Positions 1 to 5,953 of a DNA stretch of 12,225 nt are shown here, one piece after another; positions within the stretch are counted from its first letter, which is position 1, and every line of letters starts with the position of its first letter. Below the pieces are notes generated by a model. It searched no databases. It saw nothing but the letters and a program-made list of their open reading frames with translations, and had not been told where the DNA came from. The position numbers and the translations under genes are program-made. The DNA is from CAXYVX01 sp049297855 (GTDB lineage: Bacteria; Patescibacteriota; Saccharimonadia; Saccharimonadales; Saccharimonadaceae): contig JBAQVB010000042.1 in assembly GCA_049297855.1 (NCBI GenBank), forward strand, positions 1 through 12,225. The letters run 5' to 3'.

Positions 1-100
1 GTCTTTTAGCGTGCCATCATTGTTATGGGATTGGAGTAAGAAATCATTTAATACCCCCCCATTGGCCGGCATCAGAACCTGGTCTTGGTAGACGTGACAT
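1..100 (-). CDS. 5' end of a tail-fibre-like/surface protein gene, frameshifted in a G7 tract (partial)
   Basis: Reads from ATG at 100 leftwards off the window. As written the product is only 18 residues (MSRLPRPGSDAGQWGGIK) and stops at TGA 46-44. Immediately after the G7 tract (bases 54-60), another frame carries LNDFLLQSHNNDGTLKD and stays open to the edge. Together these two pieces make the short PGSD..G.W / LNDFL / HN.DGTLK module seen at the N-terminus of many tail-fibre-like, pectate-lyase-fold or surface proteins; that family link is from memory. Six G would join the frames one residue short, and nine G would join them with the usual spacing. A Shine-Dalgarno-like AAAGGGGG lies at 121-114 and a promoter at 154-126, so the start is well supported. 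An in-frame ATG at 72 could alternatively start the downstream frame but would lose the first half of the module. Possible causes are phase variation, a real pseudogene, or a homopolymer sequencing error. Confidence 0.7.
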
Positions 101-125
101 AATTAGTTTTATTCCCCCTTTCGTT

Positions 126-154
126 ATTATGCTTACTTACTCTATACTTATCAA
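126..154 (-). promoter_or_regulatory. Promoter for the tail-fibre-like gene
   Basis: On the minus strand TTGATA (154-149) and CATAAT (131-126) are separated by exactly 17 bases, each one mismatch from the sigma-70 consensus. The expected start point near 119 gives a leader of about 19 bases that begins with AGGGGG and ends at the ATG at 100. Confidence 0.5.
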
Positions 155-181
155 CTACCACTGCGACGCATTATGAACGTC

Positions 182-207
182 GCTTATGGTTGGTATTGTG
201 ACATATG
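182..207. repeat. Imperfect direct repeat, copy 1
   Basis: This 26-base unit begins GCTTAT and ends TGACATATG. It resembles 248-275, which has the same ends and the same ATTGGT / GGTTGGT core with a 2-base insertion. The TGACATA motif occurs a third time at 95-101, overlapping the start codon of the minus-strand gene. Confidence 0.4.
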
Positions 208-247
208 GTTGAGGTTGGTGCAATAACTATGTATGGCTATGCGCTGC

Positions 248-275
248 GCTTATAGATTGGTGGTAATGACATATG
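248..275. repeat. Imperfect direct repeat, copy 2
   Basis: Second copy, 28 bases, 66 bases from the first, again beginning GCTTAT and ending TGACATATG. The similarity is seen by eye and is imperfect. It may be a duplicated regulatory site or chance. Confidence 0.4.
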
Positions 276-350
276 AAAAAGAGAAACATAAGAAAGGCGA
301 AGGAATAGCATTCCCCTCTCTCTCCGATGATTTTTCGTAACGTTAATTGT

Positions 351-2141
351 TTATGGCGTCGCATTGACCGTCGTCGTTAGAACTGACCAATCACTAATGT
401 CGCGATAACGTTCCGACGGGCTGATTAGTGGATCGGAATTAAGTCCACGCACCGCCCCAGTCGTCACGTAATAATAGCGTGGCTGATACAGCGCAATCCC
501 CGGCGCATCGTCCAACCAGCGCTTCACGAAAGCGTCGTAACGCGCCTCGCGTGCCGTCGAATCAGGCTGACGCAAACCGGCCGACAACGCCAAATCGGCG
601 CGCCGACTATTATAATTCGCAAAATTGAGACCGTGCTCATTCATCTGAGTGGACGACCAATAAGCCGTCTCGTCCGGATCGGCGCCCAAATGTAGATCAT
701 AAACCAAGACATCGTAATTACGTGACGCCAAATATTGATCGTTCGCGGTCGTCGGATCAGCCTTGGTTAAGCGCGCATCGACGCCAAGTTGACGCCACTG
801 GGCAGCTAGTTTTTCCGCTACCGGTTCGTAGTCCGTGCCGGCGATAGTTACAATGTTAGCAATCAACCGCTGGCCGGATTTTTCACGAATACCGGTCAAC
901 GAATTCAGTTTCCAGCCCAACTCGTCCAACTTATTTTTGGCCGACGATAAATCAAACGCGGGCTGTTTCATATTATCAACCGATGAGTAAATGCCGGGCG
1001 CAATCGGTGTTTCCAATGGCTGCACGGAGGATAATTTTGATGAACGCAGGGTCGCCGTCGATCGTAGCTCTCGATTATTAGTTCCGATCCTCAGGGCTGC
1101 CCGCAAGTTTGCGTCTGATAATATCGTCGAATCGTTGTTAAGCAACGCAAATACGCCGTTATTCAGCGTTACCTGAGTCAGCCGCTGTCCGTGAGCCAAA
1201 TGTTCGGCATCGGCCGCGCTGACACCCGCCGCCGCATTGATCTCACCATCATTCAAACCTTGAACCAAATCCTGCCCATCATAATAAGTTCTAATAGTTA
1301 AGCTAGCTATGCGCAGTCGATCGGCCGACCGCTTGCTGGGCACCAAGCGCCAGGCGGTTTGACCGCCGGCTAACGTCATTTTATCCCCATAAGTCATCGC
1401 ACCGCTGGTCACAATATTGGCAAAACTGGTGGATAAATAATTGTCCAAACTAGCCGGTGATAACTTGGTCAAAGTATGCTCAGGCAAAATTCCGAACGTC
1501 AATGAATAGGGAAATGACATATAGGCCAACGGCAACGTAAATTTAAGCCCAAAATCACCCGTTTTTACCACATCATCGCTGGCCAACGTGTTGCGCAACG
1601 GCGAATTAACCGCCGAATTCTTGATTAAATTCAACGTAAAAATTACGTCATCCGCCGTAATAGCTCGGCCGTCACTCCAGGTTGCATTATGACGCAAATT
1701 TATATTCCACACCTTACCGTCAGCTGTTGACCAAGTCGATACCAAATCGCCCGCCAAATGATTTGAATTGTCATAAGAAAACAGTCCACGATACAATAAA
1801 TTACTGGCAGCCACCTCAGTATCAGTTGTCGCAAACAACGGATTTAGGGTTGTGAGCTTATCGGCCACACCTTCCACATAAGAGCCGCCGGTGGCTGGTG
1901 CCAGCGACAGCGTGGCTTGTTGAACGGTAAAACTTTGTACAACGGACGCAATAGACAATAGGCCGACAGCCATAATCCACCAGATGACGTTACGGCGGAC
2001 AATTTGCAGATTGTCCAGGCGCGCGCGCGTCCAACCCTGAGCGTGCTGAACAACCCGCCCACCGTTATAATCAAGACGACGCCTCGCGGCGCGCCCGCGG
2101 CGCTTTAAAGTCTTTGCTATTTCATTACGTTGCTGATCCAT
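351..2141 (-). CDS. Membrane-anchored family 5 (oligopeptide-type) solute-binding protein
   Basis: About 596 residues. The extracytoplasmic part (from about residue 85) matches the SBP_bac_5 family (DppA/OppA-like). It shows the opening LNPLF, the stretch YRGLFSYD and the family signature ADDVIFTLNLIK, and its length is usual for a peptide-binding protein. There is no lipobox cysteine. Instead a basic leader of about 50 residues, with some 14 Arg/Lys, precedes one membrane segment (IWWIMAVGLLSIASVVQ, about 53-69), so the protein is probably anchored with its N-terminus inside the cell. The start is ATG 2141, because GAGGCGG sits 6 bases upstream; a TTG at 2156 would add five residues but would place that Shine-Dalgarno inside the gene. 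It lies 19 bases after secG and is presumably co-transcribed. No permease or ATPase is nearby, so the ligand and partners cannot be named; peptides are the family default. Confidence 0.88.
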   Translation of the reverse strand: MDQQRNEIAKTLKRRGRAARRRLDYNGGRVVQHAQGWTRARLDNLQIVRRNVIWWIMAVGLLSIASVVQSFTVQQATLSLAPATGGSYVEGVADKLTTLNPLFATTDTEVAASNLLYRGLFSYDNSNHLAGDLVSTWSTADGKVWNINLRHNATWSDGRAITADDVIFTLNLIKNSAVNSPLRNTLASDDVVKTGDFGLKFTLPLAYMSFPYSLTFGILPEHTLTKLSPASLDNYLSTSFANIVTSGAMTYGDKMTLAGGQTAWRLVPSKRSADRLRIASLTIRTYYDGQDLVQGLNDGEINAAAGVSAADAEHLAHGQRLTQVTLNNGVFALLNNDSTILSDANLRAALRIGTNNRELRSTATLRSSKLSSVQPLETPIAPGIYSSVDNMKQPAFDLSSAKNKLDELGWKLNSLTGIREKSGQRLIANIVTIAGTDYEPVAEKLAAQWRQLGVDARLTKADPTTANDQYLASRNYDVLVYDLHLGADPDETAYWSSTQMNEHGLNFANYNSRRADLALSAGLRQPDSTAREARYDAFVKRWLDDAPGIALYQPRYYYVTTGAVRGLNSDPLISPSERYRDISDWSVLTTTVNATP

Positions 2142-2160
2142 CGCCGTCCGCCTCAATCAA

Positions 2161-2379
2161 CTACGCTATCATCAATCCGACTGTCAGCGATAGAACGAAA
2201 ACTACCGCCACGATAAGAGTTGCCTCATATAAATTTTTTTCAAGCCCACGCCGCGTAGTGAATAATTCACCGCTGGCACCAAAACCGGCTCCCAACGTCG
2301 CACCACGCGCTTGCAGCAAAATTAACACGGCCATCAAAGCCGCACTAACCACTGTCACGATATTTAAAAATTGGGTCAT
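2161..2379 (-). CDS. secG: Protein translocase subunit SecG
   Basis: 72 residues, the usual SecG size. SecG is the small two-helix subunit of the SecYEG channel and assists SecA-driven protein export. Two hydrophobic helices (about 4-23 and 52-71) flank the family loop LLQARGATLGAGFGASGELF followed by TTRRGLEK, which is diagnostic. The start ATG overlaps the stop of the upstream gene as ATGA (2379-2376). A strong Shine-Dalgarno, AAGGAGG, lies inside the end of that upstream gene, so translation is probably coupled. The next gene downstream starts 19 bases after its TAG stop. Confidence 0.95.
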   Translation of the reverse strand: MTQFLNIVTVVSAALMAVLILLQARGATLGAGFGASGELFTTRRGLEKNLYEATLIVAVVFVLSLTVGLMIA

Positions 2380-2810
2380 TCGCCTCCTTCTTGGCTATGA
2401 TAATTCTCCAGCCATTCATTAAGATTGCTAATCAGGTAATTAATCATACTCAGGACTAAGCCGCTGACAATCGCTCCGCTAAAACTCATTGATATATTCG
2501 GCACCAAATTAACCGTCAAATACACCATCAAGCCATTAATCACAAGAATAAAAATTCCCAGCGTCACTAAAATAAACGGCAGCGACAAGAAAGTTAAAAT
2601 CGGTTTCACGATCGCGTTTGCCGCCGAAAATACCAGCCCGGCCAGCAAAAAAGTCGCGATCGACGTCCAAAGATCAACCGCTTTTTCGTGACCAAATAAT
2701 CGCACTGCAATCCAAAGGCCAAAGCTCATCAGCGCCCAGCGCACAACGAACAATAAGATTACTAGCAACGCTCTATTTACTCTCTCACTCATAGAGTCCC
2801 AGTTTATCAT
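2376..2810 (-). CDS. YvlD/PF04020-like four-helix membrane protein (annotated as mycobacterial 4-TMS phage holin family)
   Basis: 144 residues, mostly hydrophobic, with four predicted membrane helices (about 14-35, 47-64, 72-101 in two turns, 110-127). The central NAIVKPILTFLSLPFILVTL and LVINGLMVYL stretch is characteristic of the YvlD family (Pfam PF04020). Despite the 'phage holin' label there is no sign of a phage here and the cellular role is unknown. It is the first gene of the operon with secG, with a 4-bp ATGA overlap. The start is uncertain. The ATG at 2810 lacks a Shine-Dalgarno and abuts a TAGAAT box. The ATG at 2792 (MSERV...) has a weak GGGA upstream and would fit a transcript starting near 2804; the longer form is given here. 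Confidence 0.85.
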   Translation of the reverse strand: MINWDSMSERVNRALLVILLFVVRWALMSFGLWIAVRLFGHEKAVDLWTSIATFLLAGLVFSAANAIVKPILTFLSLPFILVTLGIFILVINGLMVYLTVNLVPNISMSFSGAIVSGLVLSMINYLISNLNEWLENYHSQEGGE

Positions 2811-2816
2811 ATTCTA
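2811..2816 (-). promoter_or_regulatory. Candidate -10 box for the YvlD-secG-SBP operon
   Basis: TAGAAT on the minus strand (2816-2811), one mismatch from TATAAT. No good -35 sits 17 bases before it. A perfect TTGACA lies further upstream at 2864-2859, overlapping the uvrC start, but the hexamer 17 bases after it (GAATGT) is poor. The 47-base divergent spacer must hold promoters for both directions. Confidence 0.3.
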
Positions 2817-2845
2817 AAAACTTTCGCTAATTTTCACATTCGTCC

Positions 2846-2851
2846 TATAAT
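2846..2851 (+). promoter_or_regulatory. Consensus -10 box of uvrC, implying a leaderless mRNA
   Basis: A perfect TATAAT (2846-2851) followed by six bases (GGGATT) and then the GTG start codon. The expected transcription start is the G of GTG itself. The -35 hexamer is weak (TTCGCT, 2823-2828, 17-base spacing). Confidence 0.55.
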
Positions 2852-2857
2852 GGGATT

Positions 2858-4333
2858 GTGTCAACTTATCCAAACGAGGCGTTGCGCCAAAAATTGAAGA
2901 AATTACCAAAGAATCCCGGTGTTTATTTTCATAAATCCGCTGACGGTACGGTGATTTATGTCGGTAAAGCCAGCAATCTGAAAAATCGTGTGTCATCCTA
3001 TTTTCGTGGCGAACACGACACCAAAACCGAAGCTTTAGTTCATGGCATTTTCACAACTGATTGGATCGAAACTGACAGTGAAATCGACGCGTTATTCCTT
3101 GAGTCGGAGATGATCAAACGCTATATGCCACAGTTCAACATCTTGTTGCGCGACGACAAAACCTCAATTTTCGTACGTATTTCGTTTAACGAAGCCGTGC
3201 CGACCGTAACAACTTCGCGCACACCGAATGATGATGGTGCCGAATATATCGGACCGTTTTATTCGTCGGCCGAGCTCAAGCGGTCTCTGCGTTATCTGCG
3301 CAAAGTTTTTCCCTATTTCACGAAGCGTCAGGATTCTTACTCCAAATTACCGACCCAATTGGGCGTGGTGCCAACCCTTTTCATGAAAAACGCGTCCGGT
3401 GGCCAACCGATCGTTGATCCAGCCAAATTGACCGATTATCGTAAAAATTTGCGGACGCTGGTGCGCTATTTACGCGGCGAACGTGTTAAAATCCAAACCG
3501 AACTGACTAAAGAAATGCACGATTTAGCGCAAAAACAAAAATTTGAGGCGGCGGCTAAATTACGCAACCAATTGCGTTATCTGAACGAACTCAAAAAACA
3601 AATCATTTTTGGCCGTGAAGAATTCATGGACGTCAGCCGCGATCAAGCCCTGCAATCCCTCAAAACCACGCTAGATTTGCCTAAAATTCCGCGCCGCATC
3701 GAAGCCTACGACGTGTCGCATATTTCCGGAACCAACGTCGTAGCGTCGATGGTCGTAGCAACAAACGGCGTGATGGATCGTCGCGAATATCGCAAATTCA
3801 AACTATCGCGCCAAATTAATGATGATACTGCTAATCTGCGCGAAGTGCTGCAACGCCGTATGCGTCACGACAACTGGATCAAACCCGACCTTGTGGTTCT
3901 CGATGGCGGAAAACCACAAGTTTCGGCCGTGCGTAATTTGTTGGACGACCAAAAAATCGCCTTCATCGGTCGCGACAAATCTGGTGATCATTCGGGCAAT
4001 GCCGATATGAAAATCATTATTCCGCTGACAAAAGACGGCGATAAAAACGATAATTTCCGCGAGCTGTCGCTTAATAAAACATCGCACATCGCTATGCTGA
4101 TCGCGCGCCTCGACGAAGAATCGCATCGTTTCGCCATCACCTATCACCAAAATTTACGCGCCAAAGCTGCCACAAAAAACGCACTTGAGGAAATCCCGGG
4201 CATCGGTCCGGCTACGCGCAAGAAACTGTTACGTAAGTTTGGCAGCCTGAAAACCGTGCGCGCCTCAACCGAAACGGAACTCGCGGGAGTCGTTGGTTCC
4301 AAACTGGCTGCAATCATCAAAAATAATTTATAA
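2858..4333 (+). CDS. uvrC: UvrABC excinuclease subunit C (short, cysteine-free form)
   Basis: 491 residues; many UvrC proteins are near 600. UvrC makes both incisions around a UvrAB-marked DNA lesion. Domains in order: GIY-YIG nuclease (GVY 21-23, YVG 34-36, R44, E83) for the 3' cut; UVR motif for UvrB binding (about 215-245); RNase H-like nuclease for the 5' cut, with the expected D285 (AYDVSH), D349 (VVLDGG) and H423 (HRFAITYH); and a helix-hairpin-helix tail (443-491, IPGIGPATRKKLL). The protein contains no cysteine at all. The four-cysteine segment that usually follows GIY-YIG (near residues 150-180) is present in length only in part and lacks every cysteine. The start is GTG, with no in-frame alternative upstream and no Shine-Dalgarno. 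The gene converges with the SPFH gene, 7 bases apart. Confidence 0.95.
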   Translation: MSTYPNEALRQKLKKLPKNPGVYFHKSADGTVIYVGKASNLKNRVSSYFRGEHDTKTEALVHGIFTTDWIETDSEIDALFLESEMIKRYMPQFNILLRDDKTSIFVRISFNEAVPTVTTSRTPNDDGAEYIGPFYSSAELKRSLRYLRKVFPYFTKRQDSYSKLPTQLGVVPTLFMKNASGGQPIVDPAKLTDYRKNLRTLVRYLRGERVKIQTELTKEMHDLAQKQKFEAAAKLRNQLRYLNELKKQIIFGREEFMDVSRDQALQSLKTTLDLPKIPRRIEAYDVSHISGTNVVASMVVATNGVMDRREYRKFKLSRQINDDTANLREVLQRRMRHDNWIKPDLVVLDGGKPQVSAVRNLLDDQKIAFIGRDKSGDHSGNADMKIIIPLTKDGDKNDNFRELSLNKTSHIAMLIARLDEESHRFAITYHQNLRAKAATKNALEEIPGIGPATRKKLLRKFGSLKTVRASTETELAGVVGSKLAAIIKNNL

Positions 4334-4340
4334 AATCGGT

Positions 4341-5093
4341 TTAACCGCGCGGTTTACTACGCAAAGCATCCAATAACTCGACCGGAAACATCACCATAGT
4401 TTTTTGTGATGGTTCCGACGAAATCCGCTCCAGCGTGTTAAGTGTGCGCAAATTGATCGCGCCTGGTGCGTCGGCCAAAATTTTAGCAGCCGCCGCCAAA
4501 GTGGTTGAAGCTATTTTTTCGCCATCAGCATTAATGATGTTCGCGCGTTTTTCACGCTCCGCTTCCGCTTGTTTGGCCATGGCGCGCTGCATGTCCTCTG
4601 GTAGTTCGAGATTCTGGATATTCACGTTTTCAATTGAAACGCCCCACGGTTCAGTTTGTTTATCAACGATCGATTTAATCTGGCTGGAAATCTCGTCGCG
4701 TTTGGACAATAAATCATCTAACTCGACATTCCCGGTCACGTCACGTAATGCCGCCTGGGCGAACTGTGTCGTCGCGTAAATGTAATTGGTCGTTTCGAGC
4801 GTGGCTTTGGCCGGATCGAGCACACGAAAATAAACTACCGCATTGACGCCAACCGTCACATTATCTTTCGTGATAACTTCCTGCTTAGGGATGTCGATCG
4901 GTGTCGAGCGGATGTCTACTTTGATAATCGTTTGAAAAATCGGCCAAACCAACCGCAAACCAGGATCTTTGACACCGCCATTAAATTTACCAAGTGTCAA
5001 AACCACTGCGCGCTGATATTGCTGAATCACCTTAAGTCCGCTCAGCGCATAGATCACAAAAATTATTAAAACCGTGCTAATGAAATACGCCAT
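4341..5093 (-). CDS. Slipin-type SPFH/Band 7 membrane protein
   Basis: 250 residues. It has one N-terminal membrane helix (about 3-20), then an SPFH (stomatin/prohibitin) domain opening with VIQQYQRAVVLTLGKF and containing GLRLVWPIF, VDIRSTPIDIPKQEVITKDN and a long C-terminal helix ending AEREKRANIINADGE. The closing LRTLNTLERISSE / MVMFPVELLDAL matches bacterial slipins. Such proteins form ring-like membrane scaffolds and are often paired with an NfeD-type protein, which is not present here, so the partner is unknown. A clean AGGAGG lies 5 bases before ATG 5093 and a TATAAT box just upstream. The 3' end converges on uvrC. Confidence 0.9.
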   Translation of the reverse strand: MAYFISTVLIIFVIYALSGLKVIQQYQRAVVLTLGKFNGGVKDPGLRLVWPIFQTIIKVDIRSTPIDIPKQEVITKDNVTVGVNAVVYFRVLDPAKATLETTNYIYATTQFAQAALRDVTGNVELDDLLSKRDEISSQIKSIVDKQTEPWGVSIENVNIQNLELPEDMQRAMAKQAEAEREKRANIINADGEKIASTTLAAAAKILADAPGAINLRTLNTLERISSEPSQKTMVMFPVELLDALRSKPRG

Positions 5094-5111
5094 TAAAACC
5101 TCCTATTGTTA

Positions 5112-5117
5112 ATTATA
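5112..5117 (-). promoter_or_regulatory. -10 box of the SPFH gene
   Basis: A perfect TATAAT (5117-5112) on the minus strand, with expected start near 5105, leaving a leader of about 12 bases that contains the AGGAGG. The -35 at 17 bases is weak (GATAAG). A second possible pair, TTGCGT (5153-5148) and TATAGT (5130-5125), also has 17-base spacing. Confidence 0.45.
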
Positions 5118-5144
5118 CAGCGCCACTATACAGCCTTATCAGGC

Positions 5145-5165
5145 AAAACGCAAGCGATAATCGCC
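5145..5165 (-). terminator. Weak candidate terminator after rplY
   Basis: On the minus strand GGCGA-TTA-TCGCT forms a 5-bp stem (one G-T pair) starting 16 bases after the rplY stop. A T-run follows but is interrupted (TGCGTTTT). The stem is short, so termination may be partial and some reads may continue into the SPFH gene. Confidence 0.25.
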
Positions 5166-5180
5166 AGATGTAAATGACTA

Positions 5181-5864
5181 TTATTCGGGCTGATCCGACG
5201 TTGCGTCTGCAGCTTCAGTCTCAGTCGCCGCACCGTTTTCCACTTCAGTCTCGGGCGTTTCGGCTGCCGCCTCATCCGCTGCCGCATTACGAGCCGCGAG
5301 CGCCGCCGGTTCCCAAACCGTCGCAATAACTTGTTCCGGCGCGAGATCCAATATCTCCACGCCAGCCGGCAATACGAGATCAGCCAGCGTTAATTTCTCT
5401 TCCGCTTGTGCTAACTGGCTAGCATCAGCTTCTAGATTCCGTGGCAAATCAGCCGCTTTAGCGCGCACCTCGACTTCTTCGATGGTCGGTACAATCAAGA
5501 GTCCGGCTTTATTGGCTAGCGACTCCTCAACATGCGTTAATACCAGTGGAACTTCGGTCGTCACTTGCTCGTCCGCCGAAACGGCCTGTAATGATACGTG
5601 TACGATATCGTTGCGCGCCGGCGCATATTCGATATCTTTGATGATTGCCGTGTGTTTTTTACCGTCCAAATCAATTTCAATCGATGAATGACGACCGGCC
5701 TTGGCAATAACTTTCGCGAGTGGTACCGGTTCAAACTGAACATTAGTCGCCGCTAGCTTTGCGCCATACATAACACCGGGCACGATGCCAACTTTACGCA
5801 AACTGCGCGTTTTTTTACCTGTAACTTCACGAGGCGCCGCTGTCAGCGCAATTTTCTCTGCCAT
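5181..5864 (-). CDS. rplY: Large-subunit ribosomal protein L25, CTC (long) form
   Basis: 227 residues from ATG 5864. Binds 5S rRNA in the large ribosomal subunit; the long CTC type is linked to general stress in Bacillus. The N-terminal L25 domain (about 4-92) shows REVTGKKTRSLRKVGIVPGV followed by MYG, and HTAIIKDIEYAP plus IVHVSLQAV. The C-terminal beta domain (about 100-190) shows VPLVLTHVEE and ADLPRNLEADASQL. The last 40 residues are a low-complexity acidic tail rich in Ala, Glu and Thr, common in this family. Start choice: an open frame reaches back to 5897, but AAAGGAG (5876-5870) lies within it, and spacing favours ATG 5864 (5 bases) over the adjacent ATG 5867 (2 bases). It has its own strong promoter, divergent from dedA. 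Confidence 0.93.
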   Translation of the reverse strand: MAEKIALTAAPREVTGKKTRSLRKVGIVPGVMYGAKLAATNVQFEPVPLAKVIAKAGRHSSIEIDLDGKKHTAIIKDIEYAPARNDIVHVSLQAVSADEQVTTEVPLVLTHVEESLANKAGLLIVPTIEEVEVRAKAADLPRNLEADASQLAQAEEKLTLADLVLPAGVEILDLAPEQVIATVWEPAALAARNAAADEAAAETPETEVENGAATETEAADATSDQPE

Positions 5865-5895
5865 CATTTCTCCTTTGGGGTTAATTTTGCAGTTC

Positions 5896-5924
5896 ATTAT
5901 AACAGATGGGATACTTTTTGTAAA
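5896..5924 (-). promoter_or_regulatory. Strong promoter of rplY
   Basis: TTTACA (5924-5919) and TATAAT (5901-5896) on the minus strand, spaced 17 bases; 11 of 12 consensus positions match. Start expected near 5889, giving a leader of about 25 bases that includes AAAGGAG. The -35 overlaps the -35 of the divergent dedA promoter. Confidence 0.75.
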
Positions 5925-5946
5925 ATTGGACAGCCCGTGCTAAACT
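5918..5946 (+). promoter_or_regulatory. Promoter of dedA with extended -10, near-leaderless start
   Basis: TTGTAA (5918-5923) and TAAACT (5941-5946), spaced 17 bases, with TGC directly before the -10 (extended -10 TGn). Seven bases separate the -10 from ATG 5954, so the transcript should begin at or one base before the start codon. Confidence 0.5.
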
Positions 5947-5953
5947 GGACGGC

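Larger units (their letters stand above)
101..350. other. Intergenic region with hairpin and repeats
   Basis: No gene longer than 17 codons is supported here. It holds the promoter at 126-154 and a perfect 6-bp inverted repeat (GCGACG 163-168, CGTCGC 178-183, 9-base loop) just upstream of that promoter. It also has an imperfect direct repeat (182-207 and 248-275) and a small hairpin GGAAT-AGC-ATTCC (302-314). The last lies about 37 bases past the stop of the solute-binding protein gene and could be a weak terminator, although only a broken T-run follows it on the minus strand. No tRNA or known RNA family was recognised. Confidence 0.5.

Noticed and set aside
101..350. A small RNA gene (for example SRP RNA or 6S RNA) upstream of the left-edge gene
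   Set aside because: No long paired structure or known conserved core was found; only one 6-bp hairpin and short repeats.
2114..2422. Plus-strand open frame of 102 codons across the secG/SBP junction
   Set aside because: Opposes three well-supported minus-strand gene ends and shows no recognisable motif.
2376..2810. Phage remnant suggested by the family name 'phage holin'
   Set aside because: The protein is the widespread YvlD type and is locked in an operon with secG; no phage gene is adjacent.
4334..4360. Palindrome AACCGCGCGGTT as a bidirectional terminator between uvrC and the SPFH gene
   Set aside because: Only a 4-bp stem around a usable loop, no T-run on either strand, and it overlaps the SPFH coding end.
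5865..5897. Extended rplY start adding 11 residues
   Set aside because: The extension would contain the Shine-Dalgarno AAAGGAG and begin at the -10 box of the rplY promoter.
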